Source: Cornus controversa (lineage: Eukaryota; Streptophyta; Magnoliopsida; Cornales; Cornaceae). From it: 64,000 nt of DNA. Location: positions 28,077,797 to 28,141,796 of the forward strand of contig CM048850.1 in NCBI GenBank assembly GCA_026545225.1, written 5' to 3'. The position numbers were made by a program, and so were the translations under genes. Position 1 is the first letter of the stretch, and each line of letters opens with the position of its first letter. Below, in pieces: positions 44,938 through 56,878 of the stretch. Below the pieces are notes generated by a model, which was not told where the DNA came from, made no database searches, and worked only from the letters and a program-made list of their open reading frames with translations.

Positions 44938-45420
44938 GCAGTCGTAGGAAGCACAACACAGGACACATGTATAACACGGACACAGACACAGTAATATGAA
45001 AATTTCTTAAAAAAATGATACGGACATTGCTATAAAATATTAATATATATTAATTATTAAACAAAAAAAAAATACATTACAAAAATGCTTCAATTCATCA
45101 TCAAGCAATTAAGAACCAAACAAACTTATAAACAAAAATATTAAAGAACTAGACTTATTTAGTCCTATACATATATTTAGCTTATATTTTTAATCATAAC
45201 TTAGTTGCATATAATTTTCTTTCGAAATACTTGAATATACATAACTGCAACGAAGTGTCAGACACGTGTTCGAAGAGTGTCTGAGAAATGTTCATAAAGT
45301 GGCTGAGAAGTGTCCTAAAAAGAAAAATATCAGGCCACTTCTGAAGTGTCCGACACGTGTCTGAGGAGTGTTCGAGTGTCCGACATGGGTACGACACCCA
45401 TAGTGAAGTGTCTGTACTTT
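44938..45420. repeat. Dispersed GTGTCCGACACGTGT-type repeat (U1 copy)
   Basis: Starts near GAAGCACAACACAGGACAC and ends near TACGACACCCATAGTG, with multiple GAAGTGTC/GACACGTGT motifs. Copy in U2 at 53,798-54,260; absent from U3. Resembles a widespread plant MITE with GGACACGGACAC ends. Confidence 0.6.
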
Positions 45421-45548
45421 CTAAATGGATTCTATAATACTATTATCTTTCTCATGCTCGTGCATAACCATTTGTTACATTGTTTATGCATTTATTTGAG
45501 TCCATAAAAGTCCACTATCATTATGTTTTAACTATACTACTGAGTTTG

Positions 45549-45585
45549 GAACTCAATAGGGAATTCCAAACTCCCTATTGAGTTC
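45549..45585. repeat. 14-bp inverted repeat at the U1 deletion point
   Basis: GAACTCAATAGGGA (45,549-45,562), 9-bp spacer, TCCCTATTGAGTTC (45,572-45,585). The left arm is not in U2 or U3. Confidence 0.85.
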
Positions 45586-46823
45586 TTTTTTGCCTCAATT
45601 AAGAGGGCTTTTAATTGCGCGCAAAGAATTATGAGCCTGAATCGTAGCAAGGAGAGAAGTAGAAGGAGAGATATAGCAAGGAGGGAGATAGAAATTGAGA
45701 GAGATGTAGACAAATAGACTGATTAGAGAAGGCAGAGAGCAAGAAATTTAGGGAGATGTAGAATAAAGAGAAATAAGACAATATTTCGTGAGAATATTAG
45801 GAGAGAGATAGATTGCACGTGATGCAATTGTTTGATTGTGGTTGTGGGAACCCTTAAAACAGAGTTCCATTCATTTATTTATATAAAAAATTACATCACT
45901 GTATGTTCCTAAATCTAAGTTACAAGATAAAACCAAAATAAAACAATTACATGAAAAGAAATAAACTAACTATATCCTAATACACCATGTCTTCACATTC
46001 CTAACAGTGTAGCCCGTCAGCTTTCTCAGAGTCCAAGTCCTACTTAACTTCGTCCCTATTGCAGCCTTTAGTTGCACAGAGTCCATGATTCGCCAAAGTC
46101 TTCCAATGTAATCTAATCACATAAGAGTCCTTGTTTAGCATACCTTAATTCATGGAGACACGCAGGCACTGTATAATTTTCAACATCCTTATCCATGAGT
46201 AATTTCGCCAATACTTAGATCCAAAGTGCGAGTGACTCAATCCGCTACACTCCCGTACAGTCCAATTTATACACTGACTCATGTGCTCAGCCTAGCTTCG
46301 CCCATATCAGCCTATTGTTCATGGTATTCAGCCTTTATAGAGTCCTGTTTATGCTTAACTCTTTCACAGCTGCATACATCCACTCCAGTCTTCAATTCTG
46401 TATCAAACTCACTGGAGTCCAAATTACACTAGACTCCTTGTTTCCTTTGGGATGGACTCCTAGTCAGCCTTAACTATTCGCCCCAAACGACCTCGAAATT
46501 GGCTGCTAAGTGGCGCCATATTTAGGTACCAACAACTGCCCCCTAAATTCAAATGTTTGGGATAAGCTACATCATCACATTCACCAAGGGATTTGAATTT
46601 TGAATAGTCACTCAGCCGTTTAATTTCTCCATCAAATTAGAGTATCTCTCTCATTTAAGTAACCGAATGACCATACCATTATAGATCATAATTGCCCTAG
46701 CCACCTACCCTTTCAATATCCTGCTATATAAGATTAGCTTACCCAATTTACTAAATCACAAGCCTTTACATCTTTCTCTTTGCAATCCTTCTATCAAAAA
46801 TCTTAATTTCTCTCCACAAACCC

Positions 46824-48423
46824 ATGGCTCCCAAATCCGTTGATATCCTTCCTTCCTCAAAAAACCCCACCTCTCATGGAAAACAGGCCGAGGCAGTAAT
46901 CAATGTCACAACCCTCAACAGACTCTATCTAGATGTATTTGTCTATCTTCCAGACAACTCCAAGGGCCTTGGTCCTGTATTCGCAAAGGGTATATCTCCC
47001 TCCATCTATTCCTTTTATCCTATGGTGGAGAAACACCTTCTGTTTCAAAGCCTTACTACCATCAATAAGCCTCCTACCACCAATTTTCATATCCGGAGCT
47101 GGCACTCAGTCAATTCTGAATGGAATGACTGCATTGATCGTGTTTTCACTTCCAAGGGGCAAACGTGGAAGACTTGTGGCATCTATGACGCCATCCACCT
47201 TAACACCATGCTAATGGTCCAGGACAAATATCTACTCTGTTCTGCCTCCCTCTTCTAGTCAATCACCACTAATTCTCTCCACCTGCCTTGCGAAATGTTT
47301 TCTCCCACCATTAAGGACATATGTATGTTGACAGGCCTAAAAGCTGCTGGCATCGAAGTCAACTGCTTTATACCAGAATCAACAACATCGTTTGAGTACC
47401 CAACAAAGATCACGGGGACCAAGGCCACCATAGTGGCCTATAGTCATTTTATGAAGGCGACCAAAAAGATTGCTGGCCCTGTCGAGAATGAGGAGCACAT
47501 TGCTTTTTTGCTCTATTGGCTGAACAAATGTCTGCTTTGTGTTCCAGTCCTTTAAGTTATAAAGGATTTGCTTGAAGTTGCTCTAGCCCTAGCTGAAGGC
47601 AAGACCCCTTGCTCCTTTCGTGCTTTCCCATCTATACCGAGGTCTCTACGACTTGCTATCCACCCATTATGTCCGTACAAGTGGACCTTTTTGGCTACTC
47701 CAAATTTGGCTGAGAGCCTATTTTCCTGAGTTGAATGTGGATGTGTCCCCCTCAGCTAGGGATTCTTTGATTTCTTTCTACTATACAACTACCTTACCCA
47801 AAACTCAGTTTTTCAAAGATTAATTGTGTTGAATTCTTCCTTCACTGTAGCCATCAATCAACACCTCTCCTGCTTCCCTTTGTTGATTCCCCTTAGACCC
47901 CCATCAGGCTACAACCTCCTACCAGTTCTTCTACCAAACAAGAATTAGATGACTATAATGCCTCTTGGGCAAGTTTCCTAATCAGTCGAGATCTCCATTA
48001 CAGTTCTGCTCTTCTGTACTCGCCCAACAGTTGTGTAAGTGTAGATTTTTACAATCCTACACAGCTAGTAAGGCAATTTTGCCTCATTCAAATGATCCCC
48101 TTGTCTCCCTATCTGTCATATAACCAAACATTCAACAAGAAGGTTAGATTTATGGAAACTAGGCACATTCAGGACGTGTCTGACAAAAATGAAAATGCTT
48201 CGAATCGATTCTGGCTTCAATCCTTCTTCTCTCAGCTCCAAACAGACCCTTCTATTGACATGTCGTGGGCCTCTTATATTGCTTTAGCCATGGACATGAA
48301 TGAAACTCTACTCTTCCAACATCTCCTAAATTCCTTCAAGTTTTTAGCCACTAGATCTTAAGGAGATGAATCTTCTCCGGTAGTCTCTCCCAAGAAGGAT
48401 GGGAAATTTGTTGCAAAAGATAC
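46824..48423 (+). pseudogene. Plant-mobile-domain (PMD, aminotransferase-like) pseudogene, copy 1
   Basis: Opens at ATG 46,824 (MAPKSVDILPSS...) and is open to TAG at 47,256-47,258. The same frame then resumes with 'SLHLPCEMFSPTIKDICMLTGL', the typical PMD block, and 'NEEHIAFLLYWLNKCLL'. A second stop (TAA for a CAA in copy 2) lies at about 47,553, then a 5-base loss near 47,605 shifts the frame; 'RAYFPEL' follows near 47,720. Further pieces reach 48,420. PMD proteins in plants occur both as host genes and inside transposable elements. The repeated context here favours a mobile or mobile-derived gene. Not functional as it stands. Confidence 0.75.
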
Positions 48424-50159
48424 AATTTCTCATCTAGGAAATGCTACATTAAACCTTTCTCAAGGTTCTAGGCTTACACCTAGAGTCTATTACGACTCAT
48501 CTACCTCAAGACCTACCCAGTTTACTTTTATCCTTAGTCTAAGGTAAAATCCTCGACTGATCACGTCAATCACTCACAGTGATACTTCCTTATAATTGGG
48601 GCCATCAATACTCAATATTCTCATCATTGTTCCGTATGATTTTATCTGGCACACTATTTCGAGTATAGTCCGAAATCACTTACCTCACAGTGACACAATT
48701 ACATTAACCCAGTGCACATCGCTAGTGCACTCCTTAGAAAAAGGCACATAATGAGTGCACCTATTAATACAAATCATAGGGTTCTGTTCCTCTTTATGAA
48801 TTACAATTCATTGACGTTTAATGTCATATTTAGGATTTTACGTCCCTTTAACTTCACAGTCTCGTTTCATAATTATCAATCATGATTGTCCGACTAGTAT
48901 GCCATCCCGACATAGTCCAAATATTGGGTATCGCCACAACCTCATCCATCAATGCACTTAACATAGTAAGCGTACTAACTAGAACTAGCCATATAAAAAG
49001 TGTACTTACCAAAACAATTCGTGTAGTTCTGCCCAATTTCATAGGCGACAATCCGTTGGAATCCAATGTTAAATCTAGGATCTTACATCCCACTGACTTC
49101 CCCACCTCATTACTAAAGAGAAGAATCATTTATCTTTTCATCCTTATACTCCAAGGAACTACTTCATAGTTAGAAAGAAGTCATTTCATCTAACATTTCA
49201 CTCTAGGCAACCATTACTAACGAGAGTTTGAGGTCACCCATTTTCACCTATAGTCATATATAACCAACCTGGTGTATAATTTCTAAACTGTGTTCATTAC
49301 GTCCCTTTCTTCCCTTTTATGGGAGGAAAATCTCCTCATTTTAGATACTTCATATCATGGTCTTCACTCACCTTAACCAACATACTCACTCTTATGATAT
49401 AACTGGTCAATCCATTCCACATAATCTAAACGTCTTATTTTTTAGACGTACAATGTCACCTCATGTCCATCGACTCAAAGGAATTTGATTAATCCCGAGT
49501 CCTCATCCGACTATTTTAATGGTATTTCTTAAACATACCTCCCCTAGAATCCCAGTATCACAATACCATCAATACCTTAGTCAATTAATTGACCTCTAGT
49601 CCTCAATAGTCATACAAATGTTGCGACGTCACTTTATCTCACTACCAAACTCTTGGTTTGGAAATCATTAAGGTATATCATACATTTCCCTGCAACCTCA
49701 GAATTACACTCTCAAAGTCCATCATTATGTGTCTATTTTGACATCACAACCCGCTCGAATTCCCCTAGGTTTACCAATTCTCAAAGCTGAAATTTTCTAA
49801 GTGATGACTACATGTCACTATTAACCCTGTGATCCATAATAGAACACAAAAGTACAATGCCCCGTCACATAAATCACGTATTCCACATAGCATATAACAT
49901 ATAACATGTTAAATCAAATACAACACGTACAATGCATGATATGCCATATGATGCATACAAACAACTCAATACCCTAGCTCTCGGCTAATACTAGGAAGAT
50001 ACCTCTAACTATGCATGGTCCTGGTACATCCTTTGCCTAAGCAAGTGTGAAAACACTACCCATATTTCCCCTAGTATACTAACATATACTAGAGAGTACC
50101 ACATCAAGAGTGGTTGTCTTATCCTCAACGTCAGATGAACACGTGTTTGATTTCCTGTC

Positions 50160-50675
50160 CTTCGTCCAAGGTGTCCACACCTATCACATTGATACTCTTT
50201 TTGCCATCACATAGTTCCAATCTAATACATGATTGGACTTCATCTTACATCCTTAGGTTTTTAACCTATAGCTTTAATGAAATTCTAGTACTCACCGTAC
50301 ATCCTCAATTTTATACGTAATCCAACCATTATTCTCTTCTCTAGGTATCCCAACCTATAGCTTTTCCAATCAACTAATACCAGTCGTCCCCAAGTTTTCA
50401 AACCTAATGCTTTAATAGTAATTGGGAAATCATTAATTCCTCTCAATTCAAATCGGGTTTCAACTTTGACCCGTCACCTCTAGGTACTCCAACCTAGTGT
50501 CCTCACAAACTACATGTCAATACTTTCTTCCAATCTAATACGTGAATGGATCATCACTCCTCGTCCTTAGGTTTCCAGACCTAGTACTTTGACACCATTC
50601 CGTTACTCAAAACATCATCGCAATTCCATACATGGTTTCACCACTTCCCTTCGTCCATAGGTGTTCAAACCTAGT
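50160..50675 (-). repeat. Seven degenerate leader repeats (~50-100 bp spacing) beside the PBS
   Basis: Segments of the form TCCNTAGGTNTTCNAACCTA followed by a PBS-like stretch start near 50,161, 50,249, 50,338, 50,387, 50,487, 50,565 and 50,651. The last one runs into the true PBS. Confidence 0.7.
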
Positions 50676-50687
50676 GCTCTGATACCA
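50676..50687 (-). promoter_or_regulatory. Primer-binding site (initiator Met-tRNA type)
   Basis: On the - strand TGGTATCAGAGC, directly after an LTR ending GATGAGAACA. It marks the start of reverse transcription in the Gypsy-like element. Confidence 0.8.
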
Positions 50688-51710
50688 TGTTCTCATCCCC
50701 CGATTTCCAACTCCCGAATACCGAGGGTGATTAAGTCACAAACCCATCTCAGAAACAGAGAAAGTTATCACAATCACATTATTACGTATGCACAGTTCTG
50801 TAATGTTCATCTCAATGGGCCCACACATGGCCACGCACATACCTAACCTTACTCATTCTATTTATCAAGTTAGTTAAGGGTTGTATTCAGAATCAGCTTC
50901 TTTTAGTCGGCTGAAGAAGTGCTCTAGAAATACTTGTTTACATAATGAAACAAGTATTTCTAGAGCACTTCTTCAAAGTGAACTTTTAGTCGGCTGAAAC
51001 TGACCTGGGCCTGAACTTTCTACTGAATTCTTCAACTATTCACCAAATATGCAATTCATACTCTAATTGCTTTCCAAATTCTCATATCACCTCATACAAA
51101 ATTGAAACAAGAATAAAATGCTAAAAATCATACATTCGATGCTAAACATACATTTCATTAAGTATCCTTCCAAAATTCACATTTCACATAAACTATAGAA
51201 ATTTTAAGATGCAAAGAAAAATAATCCAACTTAAACATAAATCCATACGTTGTCCTCAATTCGTTTCGAATGCAAAACGTGGCTCATGCATATCAATTCT
51301 AATACTTAAATCTAAATACAAGTTTTGATAAATGCCCTAACATGGCATATGAAAACTTAATATAATGATAATGACGAAATATAAGTTTCATCCCTCGAGG
51401 TCCTCAAGCTCCATCCACGACCAATACCTTATTTGTAAAAATGGTTGGGGAAGGGGGGTGAGCACCACGACGGCTCTGTAGAGATACCCAAACCACCCTA
51501 TGCATTGACTCGATGCGACCTACATGAATGCAAACATGGCATCCCTATATTATATAGCATACTTCTAATTATCATGGCATTCCTACAATATATGGCATAC
51601 TTCAATGCACATGATTAAAGGAATTTCAAATTCAAAGCTTAAATGAAAAACACGTTTAACATTACTTAATTTCAAGGAAAATGCAATAAAACATCAATAT
51701 GATTACCACA
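50688..51710 (-). mobile_element. LTR of the Gypsy-like element (~1.0 kb)
   Basis: On the - strand it begins TGTGGTAATC and ends GATGAGAACA, next to the PBS. The outer end coincides with the point where the U2 array sequence starts. It contains a foldback at 50,913-50,974. Confidence 0.55.
50913..50974. repeat. Perfect 27-bp foldback within a 16-bp direct repeat
   Basis: The left arm (50,913-50,939) and right arm (50,948-50,974) are perfect inverted copies with an 8-bp loop. CTTTTAGTCGGCTGAA occurs at 50,900-50,915 and 50,983-50,998 on either side. Confidence 0.92.
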
Positions 51711-54383
51711 ACTTCTACCACCATACCAGCTCTACCACCACCACCACCACCACTACCACCGGCTCTACCACCATTAGGACATTTTAGAATCGGAAGTGTT
51801 ACCAAATAGGGTCTTTTATTATTAAAACACTACTATTTATAATAAAACTTATTGTACCCGGTTTAAACTTTTTTACGGTAAAAAAAAAAAATCTTTTTTT
51901 TTCAAACAATATATTTATGAAAATTTAAGAAATTATTTAAATAAAAAATACTTTATTTTCATGCAATAACTTCATAAAAAAATTAAGAAATTACTTGAAT
52001 TGTTTTAAAATTTTCTGCTTAAGATTTTTATTAAAAAAATTAATTTCAAGAATTAAAAGTAAATTTATGCAAATTTAATAGAGAATATGTCATCAAAATA
52101 GTATGATTTTTTTTTATAATTTATTTTAGTAAAAAAAATTAGTTAAGTGTAATTTAATAAAAAAGTACATTATAATCATTTAATGAAAAATAATCCATCG
52201 CATAACCCGCATGTGGGGGCCTTTTGTAATGATAGTGATATTGTGTTCAAAATATAATTAAGAGGATTATTTACAAATTTTGACATATTTTAGTAATTTT
52301 TTTGCAACTTATTCTAATAAAAATGATTGATATATAGTTAACAATTGAATGTTGCTTTCAAAATGTTTAACGACTATTGGAAAGGGTCCATGTCGAAGGA
52401 AACTTAAAATATTTTTTATTGGGAAATTTGGGTAGTTCAAGTTAAAAGCATAGTTTAAAGTCATTACTCATCCAATTGAAAGCTACACGTATCGCTTTGG
52501 AGTAGGTCCCACTTAAATTTATTTAAAAAAATAATTATATGTTAGTCCAATATTTTAATTGCAATAACAAGCAAGTTCTTAAATTTTTTTAAGGGCAAAA
52601 TCCTATTTTTTTTGTTTTATAAATATTTCAACTGATTTCAAAATTCCCCTAAGAATGGCTTAGTTTTCAATTTTCCCCCTTATTGAATTATCTTTAATAT
52701 ATTTCTTTCATTAAAATATTAATTATACCCTTAGTATTAATTCATCGTAGCAATGAAAAGAAACCAAATACATAATTAACTATCACCAAACTTAACAATT
52801 TTTCTAAAATGATTAACATATTATTTAAAATTCACTTTTTATAATAAGTTTCATATTTTATGCATTATATTAATGAAAAATCAAAGAATTATTTAAACTG
52901 TTATAAATTTTCTATTTAATTTTTTAAACACAAGTAGTTTCAAGAATTAAAGTAAATTTATGTAAAATCGAGAATATAATATTTTCAATATTTATTTTAA
53001 TAAGAAAATGACACAGAATGAATTTAATAAGAAAATGCAAAATTGAAAAATTATAGTTGATGGTAGAGTTGAGAACTTAGTTGAAAATATGATAAATTAC
53101 TTTAACGTCTTCTGAAATTTTGTTTAATTATTCTCGAATTAAAGTTTTTAAAATATGGTAATGAACTTCTTCCGAGATTAGATTGACTTTATTTTTAATA
53201 CTTCTCCGATAATTGATAGTCTATTTCATTAAAATGAATTAACAATAAATAAATAACATGTCAAAACTACCTAATCTGACATTGATGATATTAATATGTA
53301 TAAAAAAATATGTTAATCTCAATGTCATTTGAATTTGATGTATCATTTGTTTTCTTTTATCTAACCATGTCCTTTTCCAATAGATGCGCAAATCATGGAC
53401 TTGGTCAATACATTACTTGTCTCTCTCTTGATGATAACACGCATGGCACACGGTATGGGCCTGTGGAGTGTCACATGGAAATGTGATCTCCTTCTGCTCC
53501 ACATCACTTGTGCCGTGTTTGGATGTGCTATATAATCTAACAGGATGATTAGGAAGAAAAAGAATAATGGAGGATTGTATCTGCCATAAAAGAAAAAGGA
53601 AGGAAATTAAGAGGGTAATATTAATATTTGGTCGTGTTTGAATAACAAAGAAGATTGAAAAGAAAATTATAGTATTAACACTTTATCATATTTAAAAGAA
53701 ATAAAAATAGTGAAGAGATTATAAAAGCAATCACTCAATTTTTGAGTGATAATAGTAAGACATAAATCACTTAGAAATTTTTTGTTCACTTTCTTTGATG
53801 CAATCCTAGGAAGCATAAACACGGGACACGTGTTAACACAGGCACAGACACGACAATACGGAAAATTCTAAAAGAATATGATACGGACATGACAAAGATA
53901 CGACTATAAAATAATAATATAAAATATTAATATACATTAATTATTCAACAAAAAAAATACATTACAGAAATGCTTCAATTCATCATCAAGCAATTAAGAA
54001 CCAAATAAAGAGCTAGACTTATTTAGTCCTATACATATATTTAGCTTAGATTTTTAATCATAACTTAGTCGCATATAATTTTCTTTCGAAATACTTGAAT
54101 ATACATAATTGCTATGAAGTTTTCGACACGGGTTCGATGAGTGTCCGAGAAGTGTCCTAAAAAAATATTAGGACACTTCTGTGAAGTGTCCGACACGTGT
54201 CTGAGAAGTGTTTGAGTATCCGACACGTGTACGACACCCATAATGAAGTGTCCGCACTTTTTAGATGGACTCTATAATACTATTATCTCTCTCATGCTCG
54301 TGCATATCCATTTGTTACATTGTTTATGCATTTATTTGAGTCCATAAAAGTCCACTATCATTATATTTTAACTATGCTATTGT

Positions 54384-55475
54384 TCGGTATCAATTAATTA
54401 TCCAGGTAGGCCGATTGAATTGTCAGCGTTTGTTGGCGTGCCAAAGCCGTGATATCAGCTCAATGTAAACAGTTGATCGAATACAAGCATCTCCTTTGAA
54501 GGTTGCGTTGGATCAGGCGATTGGCTAGGGAGAGAGAATTCCAAACTCCATATTGAGTTCTTTTTTGCCTCAACTTAGAGGACTTTTAATTGTGCACAAA
54601 GAATTATGAGATTAAATCATAGCAAGGAGGGAGGTAAAAGGAGGGATATGTAGACAGATAGACTGATTATAGGAGGCAGAGAGCAAGAAATTTAGGGAGA
54701 TGTAGAATAAAGAGAAATAAGACAATATTCTATGAGAATATTGGGAGAGAGATAGATTGCACATGATGCAATTGTTTGATTGTGATTGTGGGAGCCCTTA
54801 ATACAAAGTTCTATTCATTTATTTATAGAAAAAATTACATCACTGTATGTTCCTAAATCTAAGTTACAAGATAAGACCAAAATAAAACAATTACATGAAA
54901 AGAGATAAATTAACTATATCCTAATACACCATGTCTTCACATCCCCAACAGTGTAGCCCATCAACCTTCTCAGAGTCCAAGTCCCATTCAACTTCATCCC
55001 TATTGCAGCCTTCAATTGCACAGAGTCCATGATTCGCCACAGTCTTCCAAGGTAATCCAATCCCACAAGAGTCCTTGTTTAGCATACCTCAATTCATAGA
55101 GACACGTAGGCACTGTATAATCTATATAGCGACTCCATGACAATAGCTTGATTTTCAACATCCTTATTCATGAGCAATTTCACCAATACTTGGATCCAAA
55201 GTGTGAGTGACTCAATTCACTACACTCTCGTAGAGTCCAAGTTATACACTAACTCATGTGCTCAATCTAGCTTCATTTATATCAACCTATTATTCATGGT
55301 CATCAGCCTTTATAGAGTCTTGTTTATGTTTAACTCTTTCACAACTGCATGCATCCACTCCAGTCCTCCATTCTGTTTCAAATGCACTGGAGTCCAAATT
55401 ACACTAGACTCCTTTCTTCCAACCTGTAAAAGACAGCTATATAAATATATACACATATATATGTATACACGTAAC

Positions 55476-55513
<38 letters not shown>

Positions 55514-55947
55514 CCAGCTATTTTTAAGGCAACTTGACAAAAATCCTTAACCCTCAGAGTTTCCTTTGGGATAGACTCTTAGTCAGCCTTAACTATTGGC
55601 CCCAAACGACCCCTAAATTGGCTGCCAAGTGGCGCCATATTTGGGTGCCAACAACTGCCCCCCAAATTCAAATGTTTGGGATAATCTACATAATCACATT
55701 CGCGGGAACCAAGGGATTTGAATTTTGATAGTCCCTTAGCCATTTAGTTTCTCCATCAAATCACAGTATCTTTCTCATTTATGTAACCGAACGACCATAC
55801 CATTATAGATCATAACTGCCCTAGCTGCCTACCCTTTCAATATCCAGCTATATAAAGTTAGTTTACCCACTTTACCAAATCACAAGCCTTTATATCTTTC
55901 TCTTTACAATCCTTGTATCAAAAATCCTAATTTCTATCTACAAACCC
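54384..55947 (+). mobile_element. 5' part of the PMD-carrying element, U2 copy
   Basis: Begins TGTTCGGTATCAATTAATT and is shared with U3 (61,626 on, TGTTCGGTCTAAATTAGTC); U1 has lost the first ~150 bp. Non-coding leader with GAGAGAG-rich and AGAGTCCA-repeated parts, and a (TA)n at about 55,482-55,510. An LTR-like start (TG) is possible, but no partner LTR was found. Confidence 0.45.
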
Positions 55948-56878
55948 ATGGCTCCCAAATTTGCTGATCTTCTTCCTTCCTCAGAAGACCCCACCTCTCA
56001 TGGAAAATAGGCTGAGGCAGTAATCAATGCCACAACCCTCAACAAACTCTATCTGCACATTTTGTTCTATCTTTCAGACAACTCCAAGGGCCTTGGTCCT
56101 GCATTCGCAAAGGGTATATCTCCCTCCATCTATTTCTTTCATCCCATGGTGGAGAAACACGTTCTATTTCAAAGCCTTACTACCATCAACGAGCCTCTTA
56201 CCACCAATTTGCATATCTAGAGCTAGCACTTAGTCAATTCTAAATGGAATGACTGTGTTGATCATGTTTTTCGCTTCCAATGGGCAAGCGTGGAAGACTT
56301 GTGGCATCTATAACGCCATCCACCTCAGCACCATGCCAATGGTCCAAGATAAATATCTACTATGTTTTGCCTCCCTCTTCTAGTCGATCACCACCAATTC
56401 TCTCCACCTGCCTTGCAAAATATTTTCTCCCACCATTAAGGACATCTGTATATTAACGGGCCTAAAAGCTGCTGGCATTGAAGTCAGCTGCCTTCTACCA
56501 TAATCAACAACAACGTTTGAGTACCCAACAAAGACCACAGGGACCAAGACCACCGTAGTGGCTTATAGTCATTTTATGAAGGCGACCAAGAAGACTGTTG
56601 GGCCTGTCGAAAACGAGGAGCACATTGCTTTTTTGCTTTATTGGCTGCACAAATGTTTGCTTTGTGTTCTAGCCCTTCAAGTCACAAAGGATTTGCTTAA
56701 AGTTGCTCTAACCCTGGCCGAAGGCAAGACTCTTGTCCTTGCTCCTTTCATACTTTCCCACCTATACCGAGATCTCTACTACTTGCTATCCACCCATTAT
56801 GTCCGTACAGGTGGACCCTTTTGGTTACTCCAAATTTGGCTGAGAGCCTATTTTCCTGAGTTGAGTGTGGATGTGTCC

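Larger units (their letters stand above)
42755..48423 (+). repeat. Large duplicated unit U1 (array block + PMD pseudogene)
   Basis: Collinear with 51,711-59,720 (U2). Order: CCACCA stretch, AT-rich block with CATAACCCGCATGTGGGGGC, M4 (43,463), K4 (44,695), GTGTCCGACACGTGT-type repeat (44,938-45,420), element leader, PMD coding region (from 46,824). U1 breaks off at about 48,423, where the Gypsy-related insertion or junction begins. Confidence 0.85.
48424..51710 (-). mobile_element. Truncated Gypsy-like retrotransposon, reverse orientation
   Basis: On the - strand: LTR at about 51,710-50,688, PBS at 50,687-50,676, repeated leader to about 50,160, then non-coding sequence to 48,424, where U1 homology ends. 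No gag or pol domain was recognised and no second LTR is present, so the 3' half is missing or the element is of the large non-coding type. Confidence 0.55.

Noticed and set aside
47246..47270. Reading the shared TAG in the PMD copies as a splice acceptor
   Set aside because: CTTCTAG|TC is a possible acceptor, but the frame is open and protein-like right up to it and resumes at once after it in the same frame, so a Trp-to-stop change is simpler; kept as a check in the findings.
50160..50690. Possible CRISPR-like array (regular short repeats with spacers)
   Set aside because: Repeats are degenerate, spacing is uneven, and the context is a plant retrotransposon leader.
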